From NCBI RefSeq assembly GCF_000150275.1, contig NW_002060957.1:856445-920444 (forward strand): DNA of 64,000 nt. The letters are read 5' to 3'. The notes below the pieces were generated by a model. The model was not told the origin of the DNA and searched no databases. It saw nothing but the letters and a program-made list of their open reading frames with translations. The stretch is from Trichoplax adhaerens. Lineage: Eukaryota > Placozoa > Uniplacotomia > Trichoplacea > Trichoplacidae. The position numbers were made by a program, and so were the translations under genes. Below are positions 52,541 to 64,000 of this stretch, one piece after another. Numbering within the stretch: position 1 is the stretch's first letter; every line of letters starts with the position of its first letter.

Positions 52541-52690
52541 TACAGTAGTGTGCTGTACGGTACAGTGTACAGTATGTTACCTACAGTACTATGTACCCTC
52601 AGAGTACAGTATACAGTAGTGTGCTGTACTGTACAGTGTACAGTATGTTACCTACCGTACTGTGTACCCTCAGAGTACAGTACCGTACTG
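52541..52690. repeat. 71-bp tandem duplication, GTACAGT-based
   Basis: Copy 1 starts at 52541 and copy 2 at 52612, both beginning TACAGTAGTGTGCTGTAC. They match through GTACAGTGTACAGTATGTTACC and TGTACCCTCAGAGTACAGTA with only a few changes. The duplication is young and built from the same short word as the hairpin region. Confidence 0.85.
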
Positions 52691-53526
52691 TACAATGTGT
52701 ACATTAGTACAGTATGTTTAGTTACTTTAGTATAGTCTTGTTTGGTCAGCCAAGACAAGAAGGACAACTTCTGTCCGTCCGAGGGAAAGGCACACCTCCA
52801 GTATGATTAATAATAGACTAAGAAGGGATAGAATTCGATCCTCTTCCTTTCCACTCCAAATACTCCATTCTAGAAAGAGTCCACTTTGTCATAGACTTTA
52901 CAAACAACAGCAGTATACCATAGGCTGACTAGTGACCATTTCACTAAAAAGTAGATCATGATCAAACGATTCCAATATACTAGTGAAGTTAGCTTGCCAA
53001 CATGCGATTTGCCAATCCTCCACTCTCTGCCCATAGTCCAGCTGTCCGTCTGTGATGAAAGCAGTCATGACGTCATCTTGGGCTAGACTGGACTGGACTT
53101 TACTACCTAGGACCAGCCAATGGACAAACTACAATCGTATGGCTTCTACTACGTCAAGGAGAATCAGTATAGGCTGGCTAGAGGAACTCCAACCTAGCGG
53201 TGTAATAGACTTTGTTTTCTATCACGAGATATCCAGTTGCGAGTCCTGATGGTGATGGTCGGTGGGCAATTTAGTTTAGATTCTTCACTTTTAAACTAAA
53301 ATTGAATCCTTTCCACTTGCTTGCTATTATCAATCCGATATCCTGTTGTAGTCTTTGACGATCTAGAGTAGAACAAGTAGCCTTGATAGAGAGCGATCAA
53401 GAGTACAACGAATAACCTTGGTAGTGGTGTCCTGGATTGCCAGAGTGAAAAATTAGTGTCCATTTTCCGGGAAAGAAGAAAAGCGACCTTAGTGGATTAA
53501 CGGTACCCAAATTGGATCAAGAGAGA

Positions 53527-56500
53527 ATGCTTCCCACGGTCAAGAATATGCCGTCAGCTTCCGTTTCCATTTTTCGCTCGGAAGAAATGACATTAGCGCA
53601 ACTCTATCTGCAAGCAGATGCCGCTTATAACTGTGTTAGCGCATTAGGTGAATTGGTAAGTCAACACTTGACCATAAACAACTTCTGCCGAGTAGGATTT
53701 TTATCCTTGATACAGAAAGAGGATACAGCGTTGCTAATGATAGCAAAATAAGAGTAGTCTATTCTACGGCTAAATAGGAATAAAAATAAATAAAAATATG
53801 CAAAGGCCTGAACAGAATACCACTTCTCAGTAATATTCTAATAAACTCCAAATTAACCCGACATGGATTGACCAAGGAGTTCTATCGGTCCATAGACGGT
53901 GCTGAGTGTTCCACTCCCTTCAAGAGTACCCTAGTATCCATGAAATGAATCGAACCTTCAAGAAAGGCACTGTCTTCCTGTAGACGTACGGATTCAACAT
54001 CGATCCGCTCAACAATTTCATCATTTACGAAGCAGTCATGGCATTAGTTCTTAGAGCGGAAGAGGATAATTCCAGTTATACTTCAAAAAACTAGGAGACA
54101 GTGCTGTGTATCCTTAGTTTTTTCTGTCATGGATGCAAGGGTTAGTGCAGTTTTATCACATCGATCCCATCGCGACATGGGTAGGACCCATACACTGTAC
54201 TGTACAAGTGTATACATACGCGTAGATCCCTTGGGGAATTCACTGTCCAGTAGTTCAAACTGATCAATGTTGCTTTTTACAGTTGATACAATCCTATAGA
54301 GCTATTCGGGTTGTCATCTAGCAGTACATTCAATCTTAATTTTATAATTAGTTATACTAACGTGCGTAAACATCATAGCGCCATTAACACTGATCTGATA
54401 CTGTCGATTTTCTACAGCGCAGTAATTGATAGTCAATAACGCAAATTCTACTATATCAGTAAACATAAAAGGTGTTCGATGGATGAGGCTCGTTTCTTTG
54501 TACATATGCGTATAATGACTTTCTTAAATGACAAATTGTACGATTACTTATTACTCGAATTAGTCGACGTCTGGTCATTTTCAAGAGATGCCTACGTCTT
54601 ACTGCATACATGGACAGTTGTACACGACGGTATTTCTTTCTTCTTCAATCAGGCGCAAGAGAAGATGATTGAAGACTTTTTATAACATAATAAATACCCC
54701 CTCTATTTCCCTAACAAATCATCTAGAGTAGACATTAGTCCAAAGTAAACCATCAAGTCTGTTTTATTCCACAAACTTTTAATGAAGTCCTAATCAACTT
54801 TCCCTTGTCTTGTCCGTCGAGTGTTGAGAAAAAGTTGTCTGTACGTCGGTCAGATGTCCGACGCATTGTCACGTGAATGACATGACGACCTTTTCCAGGC
54901 CTCATCGCAGTCGCCTATACAGTTTCTTCTTATTTGCAGTATAGTATGATACACAACCATTCCATACTGTAGTGGACGGTACGGAAAGCCCGGACGTACT
55001 TCGATTGTTGACATCGGCCATTGGATTGGCAAAGCTGAATTTTAATGCCAATCGATTACTAGACCTGATGGATGGGCAATAAATTGTACAGTAGCAGGTA
55101 GAAAGATCCCTTAGGAGGACTCATTTCCTACATTGAGATTGCTGATATCGGCAACTCGAATTCTAAAATTGACGGACAACTTGAAACTTTCAATTTTAAT
55201 TTCATTATAATAGGTTAGACGTGCACATGCTAAATTGCCCATTCAATGATACCAGCTTTCATATGAAAATGGAAGTCATAGCTAATAACGTGAGCAGTTT
55301 CCATTCCAACGACCTACGTGTAGTCGACTTACAGCTGATGCTGTAGCTAGATTAGCTGCAAATAGAGCTAGTGAACAGTCTGTATTCTTGGTGTGAGCAT
55401 AAACTAAAAAGTTAGTAATATTAGTCCTTTACTGTGAGGTTATTTTCCATGGGCTAAAAAAATTGTATACACAGTTTTGTCATTCAAATTCAATTTTTAT
55501 GATAGTAAAAGATTACGATCTGAATGTAACATGACAGCTACTGTAGTAAAGTAACCATTTTTCATTCTAACGAGTTGAGCGAAAGCTGCTAGTGCAGCAA
55601 ACGAAATCGTAATACAAACGATAGACAATATCTGCTAGCATCCCCAATATAGAGAGCAGTATTATAATAGCTAATAAACTGTTTGTCTAATAACTTACCG
55701 AAATCATGCTAATACAGCATTCCAATCAACTTGCTGTAAATGAAAATTGTAGCATGATATAAGATGAAATACAGGTGTACAATATTATTTCACGAAATGT
55801 CTGCTAACTCGCCCTGATGCATTTCCTGGAGTGAATGCTATGTACAATTTGGGAATGTTACACAGGAGTAGCGTATGTAGTCTCTGAAATGCATATTAAC
55901 GGCAGCCTATTCAATGATCAAATAGTATATACATCCAAGTATTGCCATATTCGTTCTAATGCATGTTGGAACCAAGGATATATGCAGTATAGCCCATAGG
56001 GTTGTATATCATAGAAGAAGTGGATCACATTTTGCTACACCGCACCACAATGGAATGGAGTACTGTATCATCCTGCCTAGCACGATCAGTACTGTATTAC
56101 TTTTCGACTGCTGTTGATTGTACAATAGTAATCAAGGTTAAAAACAAACTTTAAGCTATTAAGACAGAGAAGTAAACTTGTTAGCCATGAATCACATATT
56201 TTAGCTGTCAGCTGTGAGTTCACTTAAAGGGGACATTTTCTATGTTGATAGCATCTATACATGTAGGATTATCTTTTAGGTTTTCATGTACAAGTATTGT
56301 TTCCTATTCTGTATTTTAAAAATAATTCCAAGACTAAATTCAATTATCTTATACAGTATTTGTATTATCTTGTAAATTTTAATTTACAAATATGATGTCT
56401 CTTACTTTAAAATGAATTAATGATTAAATTTTTTTCATAGGGAGCCGTCCATTTTCGCGATGTAAGTACACCAGATAAGCAAGAAAGTATTAACTCGGTT

Positions 56501-59500
56501 ACAGATCTGATAAACAACGATTGCCCTTACAGCATAATAAACTGGCGTTACAAATTCTCATGGCTATCAGACAATTATACTGTACAAGAGTTTAGTCGGC
56601 TGATGATACTTGAAGATAAACTATGAAAGAGATACGATTTGATATGATGCAGGACGAACTTATTCGAACAACAGTGCAGTAGCATAGATTTCGATAAAAT
56701 TTAACCAGGCGCGCCTTACCGAATGCTCTCCTGTGTGATAAATTGTTAAAAGATAGTATTGAAACTAGTTTAAAGCATTCGTTAGAGTAGCATAAAGGAA
56801 TGCTACGCTTGTCCTAGTTATTTGATTCCAGTCTTACAGTGCGTACTATCAATGTCAGTTGGCTGCAAAGATTTTTTTAACTTTATCTGACTGGTTTTGA
56901 ACCCCAATAGTTAAATCCAGATATCAATGCTTTCCAACGCAAATTTGTATCAGAAGTGCGACGATGTGAAGATGTCGAGCGGCAAATTAGTAAGTAAAGG
57001 ACTACATTTGAGAACTGACTGTACGGAACAAACAAAAATTGATTTCTTACTTGACTTATGGCCATACTCACTACTTACAAATGATGGAATTCGCGAAATC
57101 AGAAATGTTATAATAATATCAATCCGGTGTAAAAAGTTTACGTTACTACTGTCTACTATCACAAAAATTCATATCATTTCTTAATGTAGTAGTTGAATAT
57201 CGATGTAGCAAGATTTACAGCGTTTCATTTACAACAGCATATGTTATCTCATGGGATGACATTATAGCTATGTTACATCTTTCATTCGCTATATTTTGTT
57301 CTTTAAGAAGGATTTACTAATGAATGGATCATCGTTGCTATTATTTAATATCCGAATTTACTCGTATTTTACCGTCGTTTTCATACGGATAGATATGCTC
57401 ATTTTCGTACTAAACAAAATATTTTTCTCAATGTTATCGCAGGATTCCTTATGAAGGAAATGCAGAAAGCAAACGTAGTCCCTGATAAATGTACTGAAAT
57501 TCCATCGGCTCCGCTGCCACAAGAATTGTTCCAGATGCAGGTAAGCAACTATTGCATAATTATTAAGACAAGCTTAACTAAAAACCGGAAAATTATCGAC
57601 AGTCCTTATAGTACTTAAGCGCAAGGTACTATATGCACCAATGTTTTGATATGTTACCATTACTATTAGACGCAATTTATGAAATACGAAACTGATCTCA
57701 AGCAAATCAATAACAACTACGAAACTCTAGCAAGACATGAACTTGAATTGCAAGAATTAGACGTTGTTCTTTGTATGGCACAGACCTTTTTTAACGATGT
57801 AAGAATAACTGTCTTAATACTCTTTATAAATTGTGGTAAATTCTAGAAAAATAACTGCGTAACTGGTATTGTATTTGGTTTTACGTATGATTACAGATAG
57901 TTGTAAAAGAATTATTGAATTAGTCCGTGTTATATTCCATGTTGCAACAGTTAGACTATTATAGGATATTTACGCATTATAGAATTGTAAGGCAATATTT
58001 GTAATTTGATTAGCCACAATCTGTAGCGATGGCCGAAATCGTAGAAGAAGCAGTTGACGACTTAGACGAAGGAACTGCATTGATAAATATTCAGTCCACA
58101 GATAAAGCGAAGCACTTAAAGTAAGTATGATCAAATTATATTCTTATGACGATGCACCTTATGTCAATAAATCTCTTGTTACGCCGGTAAGAATTTTCCA
58201 ATTTTTTTATTAAGCTTCATATGTGGTACCATTCGGAATGATCACAAGTTCGCATTTGAAAAGCTTCTGTGGCGAGTTTGCTTAGCGAACGCTTTCGTTC
58301 GAATATCAGAACAAGACTACTTAGTTGAGGATCCAAAATCAGTATGTATCAATGTCATTCCAGTTATATATCCAACATACAAACGGTTAAAAATATATGC
58401 TTTTGCTCATATATCATTTTGCTTTATTTAAAATAGGGTGAATCGATTTGGAAATCTACCTTTATCATATTTTTTCAAGGCGACCGCTTAAGAAAACGAA
58501 TAGAAAAGATCTGTGATGGGTATATTGACCGCCAGTCATTCTCTGCATCAGTTTATTACTAGGATAACTAACTACTGTATTGCTAAATTTACTTAGAATG
58601 ACCGCTACATTATATCCTTGTCCTGATGATGCTAACAAACGACAAGTTATGATTCAAGGCCTGGCTACTAGACTAGAAGATGTACGACAAGTCCTAAAAC
58701 AATCCAAGGATCATCAGGTTAATCTCTTAACTGAAATCTCTCACTCTGTCGAAGAATGGTTCATAAAGGTAGATATCTATTTCAATATAGACTGATCACC
58801 CTGTAATATATATATATTAATTGATCGAATTTACTTTTCAATGAATATCAATAGATTAGAAAAATGAAGGCAATATTCCATACCCTGAATTTGTTCAACG
58901 TGGATGTTACACAGAAATGTCTTATTGCAGAATGTTGGTGTCCAGTTTTTCAACTAGCTGACATTCAAAATGCTTTACAAAGAGGATCCGTAAGTATACA
59001 TACGAGTTCACTCACAATCTAATTTAGCTGTCTAGCTTTATCATCACCCAGTTCTTACACAAAATCTTGTTGACTATGGCAAAAAAATTTGTTATTTCTA
59101 TCTAGGAGAGGAGTCAGTCAAGTGTGCCTTCAATATTGCATCGCATCAGAACCGAGGAGAGTCCTCCAACCTATCACAGAACAAATAAATTCACTACTGC
59201 TTTTCAAAGTATCGTTGACGCTTATGGCGTTGCTGACTATCAGGAAGTAAATCCAGGTTGGTCTTTAATTTAGATGACTAGCAATTACCTCATATTTTAA
59301 AGACACACCTGTTGAAAATCTCTGTTCTTTATTTTTATTTCAGCTTTATATACAGTAATTACTTTTCCATTTCTTTTCGCCGTAATGTTTGGGGATTGCG
59401 GCCATGGCCTCTTAATGTTTCTATTTGCTGTTTGGCTTATCTATCGCGAGAAAAAATTTATGAAGGAATCGAATGGAGAGGTATAAAGTCTTACTAGGCT

Positions 59501-61815
59501 TTGCATTTATATAAAAGGTGGCATTCTCTGCAATCTAATAAGCCATTGTTTACATTTTCTTTTCGAAGTATTTCGATATATTAACTCGAAATAGCGACAT
59601 TCCATTCAAATAGAGCGCTTTTTCTTTGATACTAGATGTTTGATACTATTTTTAATGGACGGTACGTGATCTTGTTAATGGGCGCTTTTGCAATTTACAC
59701 TGGATTAATATATAATGACGTTATGTCCAAATCCTTGAACATATTTGGCACTGGCTGGATTTTCCCGAAGGACTTGTATTCGTAAGTTACGAATGAAGAT
59801 TACTCCTGTACTATGCTTTTCTCTTACTAATTGCAAGCGTCTGTAACAAACGTTTCATATTCTTTAGGGCTGAGGTTATCAATAATACTAAACAAATTGC
59901 AATGCCTCCCGATAAAACATTTTCCGGAAGTCCTTACCCATTTGGAGTTGATCCTGTATGCGCTTTAAACAGTTCTTAAGGCCAAATCATTACTGAAATA
60001 ACAGTTACTTTTATCGCATATAAACGATTATACCCGTATTATCTATTTACAAGTGTTTTCTCACTAATTTCCTTGTCTATCTTTCAGATTTGGCAGCTGG
60101 CACTTAATAAGTTGACATTCTTAAACTCGTTTAAGATGAAGTTATCGGTGATTTTAGGCATTACTCATATGCTGTTTGGTGTTATCCTTAGCCTGTTTAA
60201 CCACGTGTAAGTAGAAAAGTTGGTTTACTTTTTTTTTCATTTCTGCTAGTAATTGCAGTAGTATGACATATATAACTACTCTATCCCTCTTGGCTGCTTT
60301 TAAATTTTTATACCATTTCTAAACTTATTATTTGATGGTTTATTTTGCACAGATACTTTAAGAATCGTGTCAACATTGTAATGGTATTCATACCTGAGGT
60401 ACAGTAATATTCGGTATCAGACCAGAACTATATCCCTTTTTCTAATACCTATTATTAACCGAAATACCTGCGTCATTAGGTGATATTTCTGCTATCCATA
60501 TTTGGTTACTTGGTGATAATGATCTTTTACAAATGGTGTATTGTTACCACTTTCTCTGAAAGGGTAAGCAGATAAATTAATTTTATAGTTATTAAAGATT
60601 TAGGCTTCTAAGAATCTAGCATATGGACTTGTTTAGAAACCAAGCTTATTAATTACACTCATAAACATGGTATTAAGTATTGGAACCGTGAAAAAAGATC
60701 AGCAACTGTATACGGGGCAGGTATGAGGAAGTTTAGTGATAGATAATAGAATTTAGAATTTAGATGACATCTTGTCTTCGTTTTCACTTTAATAGGCTGG
60801 CGTACAAGTATTTTTAGTTGTTTTGGCCGTTATATGCGTACCATGGATGTTGCTTGGTAAACCCCTATATCTTTACTATCGTCACAAGCATGTCTATAAG
60901 CGCTCAGGGGTACTTATAATTTGATTATTCTCATATTAATGGTTAAATTTTCAATTTAGATTAAATGTTAATGTATTATTGCAGAATTATTCTTTAATCA
61001 ATGACAACACTGCAATAAACGACGATGATCCTCTATTAGATGAACAACCCTCCGAAGAAGCAGCTGAAGTACGTTCTCACATTTTGTAAACGTTGTGTGT
61101 CAAATGATCAATCTTTTTACTTAGATTTTTTATATCTTGCAGCCGATTGGTAACGAATTTGAATTTGGTGAAATTTTTATAAACAATGCCATCCATACTA
61201 TTGAGTACGTGCTGGGATGCATATCGAATACTGCGTCATATTTACGATTGTGGGCTTTAAGTTTAGCTCATGCAGGTAAACGCATCATTTGCTATAATTA
61301 TTTTATATGGATTGTTCAATAGACGTTTACTCAATTTTTGTAATGTTAACTTGTAATAGAGTTATCTGAAGTATTGTGGAACATGGAAATTAGCAAAATT
61401 ATTAATTTAAAGATAGGACATGCAGGAGCCTTTGTTTTGTTTGGCGCATTTGCTGGATGGGCAGGTCAATATATAGTAATTAAATACTAACGATAAATAA
61501 TGCAGCATGTCATCATTGAAGGATATGTCTTGTTTATGTTGGAAATTGTTACTACGCTTTTATAGGCAGTACAGTAGCAATCCTATTGGTAATGGAAGGC
61601 TTATCTGCTTTTTTGCATGCCTTACGATTGCACTGGTAAGCATATCAATAACCTAATATGTTTGTTAACGTAAATGCTTAATTTAGAAATAATCAATGAA
61701 CAAAATACTCGTTCTTCTTACCAGGGTCGAGTTTCAGAATAAGTTTTACTCCGGGATGGGATATTTATTCCAACCGTTTACTCTTGATGTCGAAGAGTGG
61801 GAAGACGAAAACTGA
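53527..61815 (+). CDS. ATP6V0A: V-type proton ATPase 116-kDa subunit a, complete, 24 exons, 843 residues
   Basis: Exons: 53527-53655, 56441-56461, 56911-56989, 57443-57540, 57670-57798, 58014-58120, 58215-58341, 58437-58519, 58597-58768, 58855-58989, 59106-59256, 59344-59480, 59636-59781, 59868-59955, 60088-60206, 60353-60398, 60480-60563, 60637-60720, 60796-60909, 60985-61068, 61143-61275, 61360-61464, 61566-61635, 61725-61815 (TGA). Every phase matches. Length equals the animal family norm. The N-terminal half is the cytosolic arm ([40 protein letters not shown]); the C-terminal half is the membrane domain ([73 protein letters not shown]). The arginine of SYLRLW (about residue 746) and that of ALRLHW (about 811) are the conserved proton-path arginines. 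The subunit forms the proton half-channels of Vo and acidifies organelles. Two in-frame ATGs, 53527 and 53548, could start it. Confidence 0.96.
53656..56440 (+). other. First intron of the V-ATPase gene, 2.8 kb
   Basis: Bounded by GTAAGTC and TTTTTTTCATAG, this is by far the longest intron of the gene; the others are mostly under 500 bp. Its left part is less AT-rich and includes a GTACAGT-type word near 54196 (ACTGTACTGTACAAG), linking it to the repeats upstream of the gene. The right part returns to ordinary AT-rich sequence. A possible antisense galectin-like fragment is listed separately. Confidence 0.7.
54314..54505 (-). pseudogene. Possible galectin-like fragment, antisense in the V-ATPase first intron
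   Basis: The minus-strand frame ends at a TGA at 54314-54316. It contains [19 protein letters not shown], then [18 protein letters not shown] and NYKIKIEC. This follows the second half of a galectin carbohydrate-binding domain: a Pro-Phe before the F-x-L-x-I strand, a strand ending in the characteristic V-N-G turn, F-x-H, and a final I-x-I strand. The first half with the H-NPR and W-E-R sugar-binding residues was not found upstream, and there is no proper start. It is most likely a relict or a chance resemblance. Confidence 0.28.
56441..56461 (+). other. 21-nt micro-exon of the V-ATPase gene
   Basis: Seven codons (GAVHFRD) lie between a polypyrimidine tract ending CATAG and a GTAAGTAC donor. 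They fill exactly the gap between exon 1 (ends SALGEL) and exon 3 (starts LNPDINAF), matching the family sequence at that point. Without them the conserved FRDLNP motif would be lost. Confidence 0.9.
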
Positions 61816-63350
61816 GAAGATTTATAAAATTTACCTAGCCTTATTAGTAATAGATTTTCATATCTTGTTCAGGGTTAGATTCTAGACTCACAACTCCGTC
61901 CTCACGTTAAATCAACTAGTTGTTGTGGTCAACTCTTGTCTATCACCGGCATGGATATACGTATTCATTAAAACAGAAGTTAACTATAATATTTGCAGAT
62001 CTTGTTCACTGCTATCAAGGACACACCTAATTTGCAGAAAATTCGATGTTGTTTTTGCTAATGCAGTGATAGAAAATTACATTTTATGGGGTACAAATTG
62101 TTAAATGGAATCTATATATTTCTAGCCTCATTATGTGCAAAGAATTAATTGAGTTAAATTCGCAGTGCACGCGTTGTTTATTAAAACTTATCAATTTCTT
62201 TAAATAAAATACTGGTACTAGCAAGTATGTTAATTAACTATACAATCTGTACTGTGTCTACCTGTGATATATATGGCAAGATGAGTTAGCCTATGTACGC
62301 GTAATATTGAGTACTATGGCATTGCATTCAGAAATGACGTCAACTAGATGCTATAGGGAATGATTTACATATTATTAGAGTTCATACGGTTAGCGCAACT
62401 TTCTTTACATAATATTTAAGCCTAATATCACATACGTTATTTAGCGTAAAACTGAAGTAAAAAGGTAGTAAATGCATTCAGTCAGCAATAAACTACATTA
62501 TACCTCTTCATATATTGTTTTCAATTTTACTTCTAATAAGAAGCTGACGATTAGAGTGATCCCATGGTCTTTACATGTCTTGCGATAGAAATCAATTTTC
62601 GTAACTGGCATGAATACTTTGTTGTACAAATATATAGAATTGAAGCTATAACGCGGGTTATACAAAGATCGGTTTGTAACTACATGTTACTATAAACCAT
62701 TTGATTAGAGCATCATATACTGTACTCTTACAGCTTGGATGCTCGATGACTTATTTCGATCGCTCAAGCTGAAGTGCTTCTAGACATCTTGATATACCGA
62801 AGCACTAACATAAATATGTCATCAACTAGCAGTACGCTTACCAGACTGTACGTACTTACGTGTAGATATCCTTATAGCTTTCCCTCTTACCACACTATCA
62901 GCACAATGTAAAACATGCTTTTCTATTTTGCACTTTCATCATACTACCGTTTAAAGCAATCCATAAATCAACTGCCACTTTTATGTAACTCATTACTGTA
63001 CCGCAGTCTACAGTAAACTAATTTATATAAAATTACAACAACTACTGCTGCTAGGTTTTAGATATATAATACTTGTAACTTCCCTACCTTCTGTCAACCC
63101 AACTTAAAATACGCTGCTTTATTTTGTAACTGTATCATGCTATCACTTAAATTATTCCTTCAATTCTATCTAAATTAATCTACCGATATCAGTCTAGTTT
63201 TAACGACCTCGCTATTAGCAATCCAAGTACCGCGTTTCTAGCCAGCGTAACACGGGTGTAACCTATCTATTTTCCATGTATAATTACTTCTTACCATCGG
63301 CAGGCAGAGAATGGCGGCTCATGCTTGAATTTTTTCTTAAATCAAAAGCA
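61816..63350. other. 3' UTR and intergenic sequence
   Basis: No further exon was recognised. Stops are frequent, and the scattered TACTGTAC-like words are short. Confidence 0.45.
62203..62208 (+). terminator. Possible polyadenylation signal of the V-ATPase gene
   Basis: AATAAA lies 388 bp after the TGA stop, the clearest such word downstream of the gene. Confidence 0.35.
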
Positions 63351-63359
63351 GGCCTCTTT

Positions 63360-63850
63360 ACACCCTGATCTACCTACAAACTACATTAATATAAATATGC
63401 CTTTGATAGATAATGTGTCCACTAAATTAAAAATTGGCGTAGTTTCTGACTCAATGTAGCTAACCAATGTTTGTCTATGGCATCTTGATCTCCATACAAA
63501 CTACACTAATATAAACATGCCGCCAACGAACAATTATAATGCACTCGCAAGACAACAGATTTGCCTGATGACTAAGTCAATGTAGGTAACCGATGCTTGA
63601 ACTGCATACAATATTATGCAACCTATGCAGATAATACAAATACTGCATGAGCAATAAATCTACCTACTCCCTGATCTACATAGAAATTACCCCAGTATAA
63701 ACATGCCATCAACGAATAATTAATGCGCCTGCTAGATTGCCAAATCGCCTAATCATAACTCAATGTCGCTAACTGATACTTGAATTGTATACCATACTAT
63801 GGCAACTGGGCAGACTATACAAATGCAGTATGGGTAAGAAGAAAATCCGC
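63360..63850. repeat. Three-copy repeat, unit about 120-190 bp
   Basis: The phrase CTGATCTACCTACAAACTAC with AATATAAACATGCC starts near 63366, 63486 and 63672. Copies continue with ACGAnnAATTnTAATGC, CTCAATGTnGCTAACYGATnnTTGAA and, in copies 2 and 3, a GCATACnATACTATGCAACTnnGCAGA block ending in an AATGCAGTATGnG-like word. The first copy is internally deleted. Non-coding. Confidence 0.6.
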
Positions 63851-64000
63851 ATACTCATGTTACTGTTGCTATGACATTGTTGCCCCTAGCAACAAGATTA
63901 TCATCTAATCAAACGCATTATTGCAATTTATTAGGATATACAGTAGAAATCTTAAGTAATTTTTATAATACAGTCAAAAACTTGATCAAGGCAGAAGCCA

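Larger units (their letters stand above)
50304..53526. other. Head-to-head intergenic region between UTP15 and the V-ATPase gene, compositionally distinct
   Basis: This 3.2-kb region should hold the 5' ends of both divergent genes. It is visibly richer in G and C than the rest of the window and carries its own repeats (50.5-51.3 kb and 52.1-52.7 kb, listed separately). Reading frames such as 51942-52253 (plus) and 51998-52264 (minus) overlap each other in repeat-rich DNA and show no domain, so they are not called. The missing UTP15 start exon is probably here. An ATG-led segment around 50505-50460 on the minus strand ends near a GTAGAC donor, but its phase does not fit. Confidence 0.5.

Noticed and set aside
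52517-52735. Plus-strand 72-codon frame
   Set aside because: It is the translation of the 71-bp tandem duplication and repeats itself at the peptide level.
54479-54685. Plus-strand 68-codon frame in the V-ATPase intron
   Set aside because: No motif was recognised and it lies within an intron on the sense strand without acceptor and donor that fit the gene.
56927-57184. Plus and minus frames over V-ATPase exon 3
   Set aside because: They are shadow frames of the exon 56911-56989 and its intron.

Overview
This is eukaryotic, almost certainly metazoan, DNA. It is AT-rich, its genes are cut into many small exons by short GT...AG introns (mostly 60-300 bp), and it carries animal-type proteins: an MCTP multi-C2 membrane protein, a TNFAIP8-family protein, the nucleolar WD protein UTP15 and a V-ATPase a subunit. 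An early-branching animal with a compact, AT-rich, intron-rich genome, such as a placozoan, fits well, but the sequence alone does not prove it. No bacterial operon, CRISPR array, rRNA or tRNA was recognised. Genes were read by splicing by eye: each exon was accepted only when its reading frame, splice sites and family similarity agreed.

Layout. 59-3075 (+): the 3' part of an MCTP gene, 14 exons. 6302-6876 (-): the main coding exon of a TNFAIP8-like gene. About 7-34 kb is very gene-poor and built largely of successive, different, decayed tandem-repeat families (near 10.8-12.2, 13.5-13.75, 16.9-18.9, 20.3-20.8, 22.7-24, 24.96-25.25, 25.3-26.2, 27.0-27.5 and 30.5-31.4 kb). Within it lie one candidate two-exon small gene (21126-21447, -), some orphan coding-like segments and a cluster of frame-shifted coding-like segments near 29 kb. 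34008-44966 (-): a complete-looking 24-exon gene for a coiled-coil protein of about 1,093 residues that I cannot name. 46081-46386 (-): an exon resembling the HU-like domain of CCDC81. 47489-50303 (-): UTP15, 13 exons, N-terminal exon not found. 53527-61815 (+): a complete V-ATPase a-subunit gene, 24 exons and 843 residues, including a 21-nt micro-exon and a 2.8-kb first intron. The last 2 kb is non-coding and ends in a small repeat.

UTP15 and the V-ATPase gene lie head to head. The roughly 3 kb between them, with the V-ATPase first intron, is visibly less AT-rich than its surroundings. It holds a palindromic island built on the word GTACAGT, including a perfect 16-bp-arm hairpin and a 71-bp tandem duplication. 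The identified genes have unrelated housekeeping or membrane roles (lipid/calcium-linked membrane organisation, phosphoinositide-linked signalling, pre-rRNA processing, organelle acidification), and nothing suggests they form one pathway. The points most worth a second look are the palindromic island, the whole-heptad exon sizes of the coiled-coil gene, and the repeat desert with its orphan coding fragments.
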